Assembly: GCF_964340395.1 (NCBI RefSeq)
Contig: NC_135568.1
Span: 12,140,276 to 12,204,275, forward strand
DNA: 64,000 nt
Direction of reading: 5' to 3'
From: Glandiceps talaboti
Taxonomy: Eukaryota > Hemichordata > Enteropneusta > Spengelidae
The notes beneath the pieces are model-generated. The model did no database searches. It saw only the letters and a list, made by a program, of their open reading frames with translations, and was not told where the DNA came from. Shown here piece after piece: positions 1 through 12,534 of the stretch (positions are counted from its first letter, which is position 1; each line of letters begins with the position of its first letter). The translations under genes and the position numbers were made by a program.

Positions 1-1382
1 ACAAGGTAATAAGGGTGCAAAGGCCACTTGTACTTTCTGAACACCCTTAGAGTCTATGATAAAATGAACATGCAAACCTCACTCATTTAACGTCAAATGA
101 TTGATGTAAAGCTAAACTTTGTAGACTGGTAGACTGGTGAACAACAAGTCCATAGGTGTGGATGAAAAGCTTCAGTTTTAGCTTTCACTAACTATAACTT
201 GTGTGCAGTTTTTTTTTTAAATATAAATCTCTATCTTCAAAATTATATGAACATTGACCAAACCTAAAAATTCTCCCTTCCTGGTTTCAAACTACACTAG
301 TTAATGATTACTCTTCCTTCAAGACATGAACATTTAATATGGAGAATTCTGTCAAGAAGTCAAGAGTCAGATTTAGCCAGGAGACAGTCCAGAGGATATT
401 GGTTGCTTTGAAGACCTGTCTCTCTTAGTGTAGTGTAGTGACAAGAGATTCTGCGCCACAGATAGCCTAGACTAGCCAGTAGTAAAATAATGTTGAAGTT
501 CAGACCATGAAGTTCTGTCTTAGGGTATAGTGAGAAGAGATTCCATGCCACAGATAGCCTAGACTAGCCAGTAGTAAAACAATGTTGAAGTTTAGACCGT
601 GAAATTCTGTCTTAGGGTAGTGAGAAGAGATTCTATGCCACAGATAGCCTAGACTAGCCAGTAGTAAAATGATGTTGACTGTGAGTTTTGTCTTACTGTA
701 GTGAGAAGAGATTTGATGCCACAGATAGCCTCTAGACTAGCTAGTAGACAGACTTTAATAATGTTGTAAAGTTTAGACTGATCACAAGCCAACATTCATA
801 TTACTATCTATTCAGTCTTAAGTCTTTTTTATCAGTTCAGCTATCTGGTAAATAAAATTTGGATATCTGAGAGATACTTGCAAATTAAATTTTTATCTTA
901 ACTCCTGGTTAATGAAAAATAGACAGACAACCATAACTAAGTGTGTCACCAAGTTTACACAGTGTCTGATGTGGTCAATGTCTGTTGTAATGTCCGAGTT
1001 GGTTCTCAGAAACTTAAAATTAATTATACAGTGGACAACATACAACACTGCAGATAAATGAGTTACAAAAGGGCTGTTCCGACCGGCATTTTGTTTGTTT
1101 TTGGTTTGAAGCAATATTTTTCAAAAATGAAAACAATTATTAGAAGATAAAATAAAATCCTGACCTACCTACCCTTTTCTATGATGCCATGTTACCAGAA
1201 ACACGCAATTATTTTTTTGTCTGCCTTACAATAACATCAATCGTTCAGTTTTCCTTAAGTTGATCACATTTTTCAGTACTTTCCAAGACTTCCCAGGAGT
1301 CCTTTAAAATTCCAGGACTTCCCTGGAGCAAATGAACACTGTGAAATGCTCACAATTTTGAATTTTTTCGTTCCATCCACAG
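1..1382 (+). other. Intron (5' end outside window)
   Basis: Non-coding sequence upstream of the first visible exon, ending in the acceptor TTCCATCCACAG at 1382. No exon with a kinase glycine-rich loop is found here, so the kinase 1 small lobe must be further upstream. A tandem repeat lies at about 415-775. Confidence 0.75.
415..775. repeat. ~90-bp tandem repeat, about 4 copies
   Basis: Units share GCCACAGATAGCCTAGACTAG, GTAGTAAAA and TCTGTCTTAGGGTAGTGAGAAGAGATT, starting near 457, 549, 637 and 718. Related fragments with the GGCTATCTGTGGC core recur near 3850 and 24835, so the family is dispersed as well as tandem. Confidence 0.75.
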
Positions 1383-1877
1383 AGTTGGAGGTGGTGAATT
1401 ATTTGAACGTGTGATAGATGATGATTATATTTTAACTGAGAAAGAAGTTATTATCTTTATGAGGCAAATATGTGATGGACTTCAGTACATGCACCAACAA
1501 CAAATACTTCATCTTGACTTGAAACCAGAAAACATTCTATGTGCCAGCAAAAAGAGTAACAAAATCAAACTGATAGACTTTGGTTTGGCTCGCAAGTATG
1601 ATCCTAAGGAAAATCTGAAAGAGATGGTAGGAACACCGGAATTTGTTGCTCCTGAAGTCATCAACTTTGAAGCACTAAGTCTGGCAACAGACATGTGGAG
1701 TGTTGGTGTAATCTGTTATGTTTTGTTGAGTGGTCTGTCTCCATTCATGGGAGACAACGATGCTGAAACACTGACCAATGTGACAATAGCAGAATGGGAC
1801 TTTGAAGACGAAGCATTTGATGAAATCTCAGATGATGCTAAGGATTTTATTGACCAACTTTTAATCAAAGAAAAAGC
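1383..1877 (+). CDS. Kinase 1, large-lobe exon (MLCK-type)
   Basis: This exon encodes most of a protein kinase C-lobe. It starts after CACAG with one base completing a split codon, then VGGGELFERV (hinge and helix D), the catalytic loop HLDLKPENIL, the DFG motif in KLIDFGLARKYDP, the GTPEFVAPEV activation-segment end, and DMWSVGVICYVLLSGLSPF. All catalytic residues are present, so this half looks active. It ends at GC|GTAAGT in phase 2. From 1519 to 1853 it is 334/335 identical to the kinase 2 exon at 51361-51695, while its first ~135 bases match only at roughly 70-75%, which points to gene conversion. The small-lobe exon is outside the window. Confidence 0.95.
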
Positions 1878-1935
1878 GTAAGTTATCTTTTTATGTATAT
1901 TTGCCATCAAATAACAGAACCAGAGAGTGCATTAA

Positions 1936-2432
1936 CCCTTTAAAGTGGCCATATGGACGAGGATCGAGTGTTTATGTTGGATTTTTAATCAATTTTATCA
2001 TGGCTTCCTACTTGAAATATCAATGTGAAACAACATATGCCAAGTCCTTGTTTGTAACTTGATCAATTGTAAAAGACTGAAAATGTGTAAAATGTTTAAT
2101 ATTGTACATAAAATAACAAATTTTTTATACATTTTTTACCTTTTTGCAATGTATTGAGTTAATACAATCAATCAATCTTTATTGCGTAACATCATGCTTT
2201 AGCGAGCATGGTAAAGCATACAAAAATAAGTAAATAAAATACAATCATTTAGCCAACTGCTATATTTTTACATTAACAAGAAAGTTTCCAAGAGAAAGTT
2301 TAAAAACAAAAACATGGTATGGGTTGTCTCACATTTATTTTTCAAGTAGGATGCCATAATAAAACTGCTTTACAAATTAAAAATCCAACATAAACACTCA
2401 ATTCTCATCAATATGGCCAGTTTAAAGCCTTG
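1936..2432. mobile_element. MITE candidate with ~95-bp inverted termini
   Basis: The left arm (about 1936-2035) begins TTAA-CCCTTTAAAGTGGCCATAT, and the right arm (about 2330-2432) is its imperfect reverse complement. Both carry the CCAACATAAACACT / AGTGTTTATGTTGG block. The left flank is TTAA and the right flank TTGA, compatible with a decayed TTAA target duplication as made by piggyBac-type elements. There is no transposase. The interior holds an AATCAATCTTTATTGCG tract. It lies in the intron after the first kinase exon. Confidence 0.6.
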
Positions 2433-3239
2433 ACACCCTATAATTAGGCTGTAATTACATAGTTAATAACTAAACTTCAATATCAGTCTTATAATTGTCA
2501 ATTTTCTGGTTCCAAGATGTATTGCGTAAGATGAAGTCATTTACATGATTACATTTAGGCTAGTTTTGAAATAACGTTTTCATCATTTCTGTCATAAAAT
2601 CTGACAAAAATACAGGCATAAAATTAAATTTATCTACACTTCAAATAATTCAGTTTCTAGAATTTTCTTTTCGTAAATTTGTACAGTGGTGTAATGATCA
2701 AGTCAGCATGTCTGAAGTGGTATCAGTATCAAGCAAGCATAGCTTCCTAAAGTACCAAGTCACGGTATTATCACACACATAGGATTTACCACATGTTCTA
2801 CCCAAGGACAACGTGATAAACTAGAACAATATCCTTGTACATGTGTACACAAATATTGACAGTAGCAATTCTGAGCCTTTATTTCCTCTTTGTACTACCA
2901 ATACAACTGGCAACCCTAACAGTACATTCCTCTACATACAGAACGTACATAAATATTGACTATCTTGAAAGTTTTCACTCAAAGAGTTTATCAGCCTCAT
3001 TTTACCTCCATGGACACACACTGAATAAGATCAATTGCCCCACTTTTTTATCAAAACACTACATTTAAAGTTTAACCTTGTACACAGTGACTTCATGTAA
3101 ACTTTATAACTTGTATTTAATCACATGTATCCCTTGGTATTGCTAGGACTTATCTGTAAGGAACTTTTAATAACAGAGACTTTCTTAGAGTCCCATGGGA
3201 GGGGGTTAAAACTACATCAAGTTATCAGTATTGTAACTG

Positions 3240-3720
3240 CAGTGTAGTAGAAATGCAGGTAATAAAGTTGGTGAAATGTACCAGGTCCTGAGTTCTGCTG
3301 TCATTCTAGCAGGTTCCCTATCAATGTTATGGTAGTCAGCAGTTATAAAAATCTAATTCCCTATACCGTCATTCTAGCAGGTTCGACCCCTACCAATATT
3401 TTGTTATGGGTAGTCAATAGTTAAAGTCTAATTCTCCATGCTGTCATTCTAGCAGGTTCCCTACACTACCAATGTTTTTGTTCTGGGTAGTCAATAGTTA
3501 AAATCTACCTGAATTGCCCACGCTGTCATTCTCCCAGGTTCCTAACCAATGTTTTTGTTATGGGTAATAAGTAGGGAAAGTCTCAGCAAGTTTCCCAGTC
3601 ATTAAACCAAGGTTCCCTACCAATGGTTTTATTATGGGTTATGCAGTACAGTAAAATCCACCCCATTCTACCAGGGTCCTAACCAAGGTTCCCTACCAGT
3701 GTTTGTGTTATGGGTAATTG
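3240..3720. repeat. Dispersed/tandem repeat with ACCAATGTTTTTGTTATGGGTAGT core
   Basis: Five or so ~80-bp units share TCATTCTAGCAGGTTCCCTACCAATGTTTTTGTTATGGGTAGT, each diverged. The same family appears at about 22440-22720 and, inverted, at about 22030-22330 and 45200-45440, so it is a mobile or repeatedly copied intronic repeat. Confidence 0.65.
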
Positions 3721-5159
3721 ACTACATTGAAAATAAGACATACTTTACAATTGACTTTCCCCTTTTACAATAACAGTACCAGGGTTCTAAAAACCTATCA
3801 ATAAAATGCTGTGATACAGAAAGTGGCCATGTCACTACCATAGTTGTCTAGGCTATCTGTGGCTCTGGATTTCAAGAAGGGTGACTGGGAAGAGAGCTCT
3901 TGAGATACAAAGCCACAGATAGCATTTAGACTACTGCTATAGAGCTGAAAATGATAAAAACACCAGTCCACTTTAATGGGATAGACCACAGTCCGTCTAT
4001 CACAACCTAGCAAATCATCAGAATACATGAACTATCAACAGCTGAGACTGAGAATCACACCTCATAACAATAATGGTTGCCAGACTAGTGATAAAAACCA
4101 GGGATAGAGGGACTGTGGATACACATAAAAAGAATGTCTGTTATTCACCATGACATCTCTGACACTACATGTCCCAATCAATAACTTTTTTTCAATTATT
4201 TCAAAGATGCTTACCATTAATTACCATGGCTATGTGATAGAATCGACCTGCTGTGATAATTACCACTAATTATCGACTCTAGGACTTTGAAAACATTGGA
4301 ACAAAAACATGTAAACAATGACAAAACTGTCTGGGACCTTGTCAATATATCAATTAAGGAGTCCTTCACAGCAAACCTTGAAAAGGGTATCAAAGTACAC
4401 TGTTTATCTTACATGTATGAGTTGTACAGGAAACTTTTTTATCAAGAAGCCGTGTTTCTTCTAAGCCATAGCTGACATGCCACTGATGTACAGCAATTTC
4501 TTGTGATACACAAAACTCTGGCATTCCCCTATCTCACACTATGCAGAGATCTCAACTCACAATTTTTATCGTTTTTCCCTCACAACAAAATTTGTCTTTG
4601 TATACTTGTTTTCATCTTTAAACACAGCATGATATCAGGATAATGTAACTATACAAATTAAGAAGTGAAAACAATTTGAGACCCTACCAAAGACATAGAT
4701 GTAGCTCTGTCTTAAATCTACTATCCATACACAGGTGTGTGGTCAACCTGGAGGTTCACGTGGTGCTTGTATTAGTCTAAAAGTACACGCTATCATAAAG
4801 GAATGAATAAATGCACTGCTTGCACTCCACTTGGTCATTACTTTTGCATCATGCAAATTTCACCTTTTAGCTTTATCCAAACAGATGCCCTGGTGAGTCT
4901 CACCAAAGCTAAAATGTAAACCGGCCTTCATCACACGTTTTGGTTGTTGTTATTTTTATCATTTGCCCCAAAAGAAACGTGTCTTTTATTAGAGTGTACA
5001 CTATAGTTAAAATACTGGTATGCTCATTGCTCCCACTATACATGTGGGTCATTTAGTTTTACAAATTTCACCTGATGAATATCTAGAAGCAGGTCCCCTT
5101 GTGAGTTTTACCAAACCTCAAAATAGAATTCTTCATCATACTTTTTGTTTGCTTTGCAT

Positions 5160-5225
5160 TTCAATGTTCAATGTTTGTTGTGTTTTGAAAATTATTTTTG
5201 GAGGGGGGAGGGGGGGGGGGGTTAC
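5160..5225. repeat. G-rich tract
   Basis: A run of GGAGGGGGGAGG followed by about ten G, in a T-rich stretch. It could adopt a G-quadruplex-like structure; no gene context. Confidence 0.5.
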
Positions 5226-5486
5226 ATGTTGTTATATCTAGTGCTATACTCTAATACCATACTGTTAAATCTATTTCTGTGCATGTATTTGCCTTAGATT
5301 ATGTAAATTTACACATCATTTTGAGTCAAATGAAATATACTATAATACTTTTTATCAATTAATCCCAGATAACCTCAGACCTATAACTCTTTATCTTTTC
5401 AGTGTTCAATCCAAACAAATCATATCAACATACACAACAAATTGACCCAGGTTGTTGTGTGGTTGACTCATTCCAAAGTTCAAATG

Positions 5487-6165
5487 TAACATTCTATCCA
5501 AATTATTAAAAGTCTACTATCTATCTATCTATGAATTGCAATCTAAAATCCACTAAAGTTTAGTTTTCATTAGTGAATGTTGTTGTGGCTAAGTCATTCA
5601 AGTTAGTCTAGTTCCTATATGATATCCTTCACATTTGTTAGAGACCATGTTGCCATCCAGACTACATCCAAGTGATGAATTTAAAACATTCTATATTCCA
5701 AATGATTGAAAGTCTGCAATCTATCTATTTTATCAATTACATTCTAAGATCCACTAAAGTTTAGTTTTCATTATACAAACTGGCAGTTGTTGTGGCTGAC
5801 TTTTCCAAAGATCAAGTGATAACATTCTATCCTCCAAGTGATAAAAGTCTACACTATATCTATTACATTCTAAGATCCACCAAAGTTTAATTTTCACTTA
5901 ATATACAGACTGGCAGTTGTTGTGGCTGACTTTTCCAAAGATCAAGTGATAACATTCTATCCTCTAAGTGATAAAAGTCTACACTATATCTATTACATTC
6001 TAAGATCCACCAAAGTTTAGTTTTCATTATACAGACTGGCAGTTGTTGTGGCTGTCTCATCCAAGTTATCAAATGTTACATTTATATCCAAATGATTAAA
6101 AGTCTAGGATCTATCTATCAATTACAATCTAAAATCCACTAAAAAGTTAAGTTTTCATTTCCAGT
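5487..6165. repeat. ~110-130-bp tandem repeat, about 5-6 copies
   Basis: Units share ATTCTAAGATCCACTAAAGTTTAGTTTTCATTATACA, CAGTTGTTGTGGCTG and GATAAAAGTCTA. The two central copies (about 5785-6040) are nearly identical, and the outer copies more diverged. Confidence 0.75.
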
Positions 6166-6573
6166 GGCAATATTTGACTAACTATATCAGTAAAATGATT
6201 AGAGTACATACTGTGAGATTTGATATGATATCAATTTGTAATAAGTCACTGACCTTGTGTTATTCCATTAAATGTACTCCGGTGTACCAGCTGATCATGA
6301 TAAGATCATATGTCAGGGATGTAGCTAATTTTAAAAGTAGCTGGTAAAATTGAAAAAAGTTGTCGATACTACCAACTAAATCTGCCCAACAAAATTAAAC
6401 AATGGATATATATCGGGTTGATGTAGTATTTAAAACCAAGACTTTTAAAAAAAAAAACAATATAGCTGTCCAGAAATTGTGGAGTAGTTGGTTGTTTTCA
6501 CCTGCTACCAACTCTCAAAGAGTTAGAAAAGACTTTTTTAAAAATAGAAACATAGCAGTAGTCACATTTTGAA

Positions 6574-6922
6574 GCAGAGACAAACAGTAGAGCAGTGTTT
6601 CACTGTTATTACTATTAGGGAAAGACAGAAAGTCAAATAATATATCAGATGAAATTTTTTTTCTTATATTTCATATTTTAGGATTACAGGCAAAGACAAC
6701 AAATACAGCAGTGTCTGAACCAAAATGATGGTCATTAGGGAAAGACAGAAAATCCAATAATTAATAAGATCAAATCATTTTCTCATATTTCATATTTGTG
6801 ATTACAGGCAAAGACAAATGGTGGAACAGTGTTTGAACAATAAATGGTTTAGGAAAGACACAAATTCAAACATAGTAGACAATGAATTTCATTTTCTATT
6901 TTCATATTTTGTGACTTTACAG
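6574..6922 (+). pseudogene. Three decayed copies of the start of the next exon, period ~116 bp
   Basis: Segments beginning at 6574, 6690 and 6808 repeat the acceptor and first codons of the real exon at 6923 (core CAAAGACAAACAGTGGAGCAGTGTTTGAAC). The copy at 6808 keeps an intact TTACAG acceptor and reads QRQMVEQCLNNKWFRKDTN in the exon's phase but has no donor. The copy at 6690 reads QRQQIQQCLNQNDGH and then a stop. The copy at 6574 has lost its acceptor. Spacings are 116, 118 and 115 bases. They look like remnants of a tandem duplication of an exon 5' end. Confidence 0.8.
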
Positions 6923-7046
6923 GCAAAGACAAACAGTGGAGCAGTGTTTGAACCATAAATGGCTAAGAAAAGACACCAACAAAATGAAAGCAGCTAAGAT
7001 TTCAACTCAAAAACTGAAGAAATGGCTAGCAAGGAGAAGATGGCAG
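6923..7046 (+). CDS. Kinase 1, end of C-lobe and autoinhibitory segment
   Basis: The exon joins in phase 2 to the preceding kinase exon (LLIKEKA-QRQTVEQCLNHKWL), giving the last helix of the kinase fold with the HxWL signature. It continues MKAAKISTQKLKKWLARRRWQ, matching the MLCK autoinhibitory region and the start of the calmodulin-binding helix. It ends at TGGCAG|GTAAGA in phase 0, splitting the calmodulin site after ARRRWQ exactly as in the paralogous exon 53097-53220. In the family this segment blocks the active site until Ca2+/calmodulin binds. Confidence 0.93.
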
Positions 7047-7559
7047 GTAAGAAACATTAACATGTTTTCATTACAAGGCAGCTATCTATTCCATAGATTT
7101 AAGGTGTTTAGATATGATAAGATAAGATATCACATCAAATTTAGACCAAATTAGCCCTGTATTTGTCTTGATATCTAACTTAATAATGGCTGTGGGGATA
7201 ACACACTGATAAGAAGTTATCATGTTTCTTTCCAATATACAACTTGTTGGAAAATGGTTCAAATTAAAGTTCTATTTGTTTTTTGTTTTGTTTTGTTTTG
7301 TATTGTATTTGTAAAGATATTCTTTAACGGTGACCATTGTTCTATATGTACATGTACTATGTACACTGACATCATTTCTGAGAAAAACTTAGTTTTCTGC
7401 AGGGAAAAATAACATTGTTATCAAAGCCAATGAACAAGAATTTTGTATTTACCTCTGGATATTTCCTATTGATAGACAAATGACAAAGACACAAAGTGGT
7501 ATCCACTTACACTTACTATGATTAAACCAAGTATGAATTTAGAATATCTACTTATCTGT

Positions 7560-7860
7560 TCCTTAAGTATAACTGTACTGCAGCCCCACCTAACCCCCTT
7601 CAATATAACTGCACTGCAGACCCACCTACCCCCCTTAAATATAACTGTACTGCAGCCCCACCTACCCCTTAAGTATTACCGTTTACTGCCACCCAACCTA
7701 CCTCCTTAAAAATAAATGTTTTACAGCCTCTACCCCTTAAATTAAGTTAAGTATAACTGCAAAATATACCATAAATTTAATTCGTAGAAATTCTCAAAAC
7801 TGTATGTACTGCAGCCCTACTGCCCCTCCCCCCTAAATATAACTAATGCACTCGCCATCC
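7560..7860. repeat. ~35-bp C-rich tandem repeat
   Basis: About seven units of the form TATAACTGTACTGCAGCCCCACCTACCCCCTTAA, degenerating toward 7860. It sits in the 6.5-kb intron between the autoinhibitory exon and the calmodulin/IQ/Ig exon. Confidence 0.75.
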
Positions 7861-8384
7861 CCCTATCATTCCAAAGATTTGAATTCACTATATTGTCCTT
7901 GCACAGCTCTTTACCTTGTACTCCCCCCCCCCCCTCCCAAGTCTTTGCCAGACTGTAAATGTCAGCATCATTTCAATTCAAGGCTGATCCAAGCTTGTTT
8001 AACACCTCGTTTGTCACTGTAACATAGCAGTCTGCTTTTATTGCACAATACAATACCCTAGGCCATGTATTCAAGGTATATGAAGTCATAAAACAGACAT
8101 TGGTCCAAGGATAAAGTAATTTAGCTGGTATTGATCCAAATAAACTGAACTGAATCTAGGAATTCTACATCTTTATCTTATGTAAAGTTCACACATACCA
8201 CACATACTGTGAATGTGATTTGAAAATGTTTTGATATTCATCCAAGGATAGCTATAACGTTAATACTGAATTCATCTCTTGGTTAGTAATAAGAACATAG
8301 TGTTAGCATTGATCAAAAAACTGAACTGAATCTCAATATTGCCACAAGCTCTCAAAACTTCTATACTCTTATATAGTTCTCTTT

Positions 8385-8548
<164 letters not shown>

Positions 8549-8674
8549 AATTTTTAACATTTTAGCAATACACGTGTAAATCAGCTATGGAGGTCATGCA
8601 CATCACACATTTTGCTCAAAAACTTTGGAACTCACTTTATATCCTTGAGGCCTCTATCCAGGGTTATTTCAGAA

Positions 8675-9130
8675 TGAAACTGAAATTTCATTTGCTTCAC
8701 AACGGTCAAGATGTGGTCTAACAGTTCAACACAACTGAACAGAACAGTGCTTCAGACTAAGAGTTTGGTACTTAATTAGTTTATTCAGTGATTGATTGAT
8801 TGATGGATTGATTGATTAATTGATTGATTGATTGATTGGTCCTTACCCTTTTTATATTTCTCAATAATTAGTAGACTCTGGGCTTTACGCTTTCACATGA
8901 CTTTTGCAATCACTCAGAACGAAACTGAAATTTCATTTGCTTCACAAAGGTCAAGATGTGGTCTAACAGTTCAACACCACTGAACAGAACAGTGCTTCAG
9001 ACTAAGAGTGTTGTACTTAATTAGTTTATTCAGTGATTGATTGATTGATGGATTGATTAATTGATCGATCAATTGTTACCCTTTTTATATTTCCCAATAA
9101 CTAGTAGTCTCAGGGTTCTACGCTTTCATC
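8675..9130. repeat. ~247-bp direct duplication carrying GATT tetranucleotides
   Basis: The block from GAAACTGAAATTTCATTTGC through the ATTGATTGATTGATGG run occurs at about 8675-8880 and again at about 8920-9120 with few differences. A weaker duplicated block (CACACAAAAGAA ... GAGGAAGTCTAACCACA) follows at about 9150-9270 and 9330-9430. Confidence 0.8.
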
Positions 9131-9579
9131 TGACTTTCGCAATCACTCACTCAGGTCATTATTTCACACAAAAGAACACATTTAGGTTTTGTTTTGTTTT
9201 TTTAAACATATTTTGTTCAAATAAAGACCAAAAAAAAGCCCAGAGACCTGAGGAAGTCTAACCACAGACACCACAAGTACATCATTCTACTCTAGGCATT
9301 CACCTAATTGTTTCACAGCCACTCTCTCAGGTCATTATATCACACAAAAGAATATAATTGTGTTTTAAAAAATACATTTTCCTCAAATAACAAAAAGGCC
9401 CGAACACCCGAGGAAGTCTAACCACACACACACACACACCACAATTATAGCCATTATTCTGATCTTACCATGTGAAAATACAATCAATGCGTAACTAGTT
9501 AAATGGGATTGTAATTCAAATATTTATCACAGGATGTGGTGTCATCAGGGCCAAGGGGATCAGTATTTCAGATAACCTC

Positions 9580-9745
9580 TACAACACGTATTGAAATGAA
9601 TATCAGATTTATGTACTATGGTGTGAATGTATGTCAAGTCACAATCCCAGGTCAATACGTCACCATGTATTAAAATGAATATTAGATTTGTAATACTATA
9701 GTGGGAATGTGTGTTGTCACAATCCTAGGTCAAGATGTCACCATG
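9580..9745. repeat. ~80-bp duplicated segment
   Basis: Two copies of a segment with ATTRAAATGAATATTAGATTTRTAATACTATAGTG and GTCACAATCCTAGGTCAA, at about 9588-9665 and 9668-9745. Confidence 0.65.
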
Positions 9746-9844
9746 AACAGTTATGCTACAACTGACACCTGTTGATTTTAGCAATATGGAATCTATTCTG
9801 TTCTGTTCTGTTCAATTCTTGTCGAACCTATTCTATACCAACTA

Positions 9845-9848
9845 TCTG

Positions 9849-9923
<75 letters not shown>

Positions 9924-9935
9924 ATGTATAGCTAT
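9845..9935. repeat. TCTG/TCTA compound microsatellite
   Basis: A (TCTG)n run followed directly by (TCTA)n and then TATG repeats. The resulting open frames of Leu/Ser/Val/Cys or Tyr/Ile/Ser are artefacts. Confidence 0.95.
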
Positions 9936-11407
9936 TTGTGTGTATGTATGTATGTACATCTATATGTATATATATACTTAATTCAAAAGAATAAGGATGT
10001 TATATTAAAAAGTCATTACTCGGCGTTTCACACTTCCTCAGCGATCATCAGACAACTATCAGATATTGTTCATGTTAAATTCAGATGTAGGAATTTATAA
10101 AAATTCTATGTTTATAAATAAAATGAAATGAAATGGTACTGGTGCTGATGACATGTTACTTTAAATGTAGCCTAAAATAGCTATGTACCTGTATTTACAG
10201 TTACAGTAACGATAGACCCTACCATGCAGTAACCATGATAGACCCTACCAATTACCATGTAGTAAATACAGCGCAAAGGTTGTAGAGTGGTGTATTTATA
10301 ACATAAGTTAGCTTAAACCCCAAATGTTATTAACAAAGATTCACAGCTGTTTATACAAACTAAATTAAAACTTGGCATAGATATCAAAATATACATCTGG
10401 AGGAAAACTTCCCTGAAAATTCATACTACAATGTTATAAACATTTTCAAGGATGTAAAATGTAAGGTAATTTTTAAAGTAAATTTTGGCATGTAGAGTAA
10501 CAACTTTTTTTATTTTATGTTTTTGACTGACAACTTTGTGCAAATATTATATTTCCCTTGGTGTAAACAATTTTATTGTAGTTAAAAAGCCATCAGCTAA
10601 ATACAAATAAAAATGTTTACATGAGTAGAAACTTTAGTCACTACAAATTTAAAGTGGTATTTCCATTGATAAAAACAAGGCAGCTTTCAAGTAAATTACT
10701 ACTGGACTTTAGTGATACAGTTAATCCCAAGAATGCTATTTACTCATGATTGGACACGTCTGTCTTTTTCACCCCAGTCTCTGTGCTATGTCCATACAAA
10801 CTGTACAACAAGAGAACTTGTATCCAGGCTATTAATATTGTAAAATGTACGTTTTGATGCATGACAAACATGTGAAAGCAGTTCTGCATGATTTCCTATT
10901 CTTGATCAAGAAATGTCAGGCTGGTTTAGCCACTGAGTTTGAAGTGTTGGCAACTTTCTGAGTTTGTAGACACTTTTAAAACAGCTGTCATTAGCCGAGT
11001 ACATTACTACACTACACTGAGTATCCGATTTCATTCTACAATGAAAAGTCCTTCAGTACACATGTCACTACCCTGTTTGTGTGCTTGCCAGAAATGAAGG
11101 TCGTAGCATAAAAAGTGAAGCATGTAACACTGAATTGAACATATGAACATTGCATAAATTGCTTTAGAAACCCCTTGACACTAGAATGACTGTGAATTTG
11201 ATGAATAGACAGAAGTGGTGAACCCAGACTTCCATATACATCTAGACAAAATGCTATAAGTAGTCATTTATACCAGCATCAATTCAATACCCCACATTTG
11301 ATGTGGTGCCACTGATCTCTCAGGCATACCTCTCAAACTATGGTTTGCAGGGTATAGGCCTGAGATAATGTTATCACGACAAGTCTATGGGCGAGTAATT
11401 CAACAAC

Positions 11408-11478
11408 ACAGACAGACACACACACACACAGGCAGACAGACAGACAGACAGACAGACACACACACACACACACACACT
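11408..11478. repeat. CAGA/CA compound microsatellite
   Basis: Runs of ACAGACAGACACACACACA, GACAGACAGACA and then CA repeats. Confidence 0.93.
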
Positions 11479-11929
11479 CTGCAGAAAGACAATTTTAGCC
11501 CTGTTTTCATTTACTATGCTCATTATTTACTGTTTTATCCTTTTTTAACACATGCGTGTTTTTTGAGTTCCAGTTCAGTTAATTTATGTTGTATACTATG
11601 TTGATAAATTCTTGCAGTTTATGTATTCATATTATCTGTTTTTCCTGTAAAGGACTATAAAGATTTACTATATTATAATTCAATGTCTTTATTTATGAGA
11701 TATAAATTGTCACTGAATTGATGCAATCTACCTTAGCCCTGTCAAAGTTTTCTTTAAAATGTCTCATCAAATCATGTCAACAAAACGTATGAAAAGTCTT
11801 AAAATGTTTCCAGATTTCCTGTTTCATGCATCCTAAAATCTCTCCTTTAATTAATGTCAAAAACTCAACAGTTTGATATTCTCACCTTTGTCTCAAGTAT
11901 ATCCCAAATTATGCTGTCTATTCTGAGTG

Positions 11930-12475
11930 TTGACAAACATCTTAATTCTTCTTTTTTGATCTCACATAACATTTGAGATTGTTCTCAGATTATGTCCACA
12001 AAATTTAACTCTATTCCTGCATGTCAACAAAAATGACACTTTCTGAATATCATATGTGTTAATAACTTTTGAGTTTGGTTCCAGAATTATGCCCTCTTCT
12101 ATTTTCCTGAGTGTTGACAAAAATGACACTTTCTGTATTTAATTCATACAAGTTTCTCTGAACTTTTAAGAATGGTTTTAAAATAAAACTCGCCGAATCA
12201 ATTCTATTTTCCTGAGTGTTGACAAAAATGACACTTTCTCTATTTCATACATTACTTGTCTTTCTTTTGATGGCTTTTGAGATTGTTCTAAAATTATGCT
12301 CGCCAAATAATTTTCCAGAGTGTCGACAAAAATCACACACACTCTATTTTGTACGAGTCTTTTTTAACTTTTGAGATTGTTCTAAAATTATGCTCTCGAG
12401 GTCATCTCTATTTTCCTGAGTATTATTAACATGTCACATTTTCTCTATTTTATGACTCTTAAACCAGGTCTCTTA
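11930..12475. repeat. ~115-bp tandem repeat, about 5 copies
   Basis: Units share CTATTTTCCTGAGTGTTGACAAAAATGACACTTTCT and CTTTTGAGATTGTTCTAAAATTATGCTC. Copies diverge moderately and end near 12475. Confidence 0.75.
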
Positions 12476-12534
12476 TTTTGAGAAGAGTTCCATAGACCTA
12501 AATTCAACATAAGTTTTTGCAAAAGAAAAGAAAT

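Noticed and set aside
360-1114. Short - strand frames in the first intron and the many 60-90-codon frames elsewhere
   Set aside because: Lengths are those expected by chance in AT-rich DNA, with no domain or codon-usage signal; many lie in repeats or opposite real exons.
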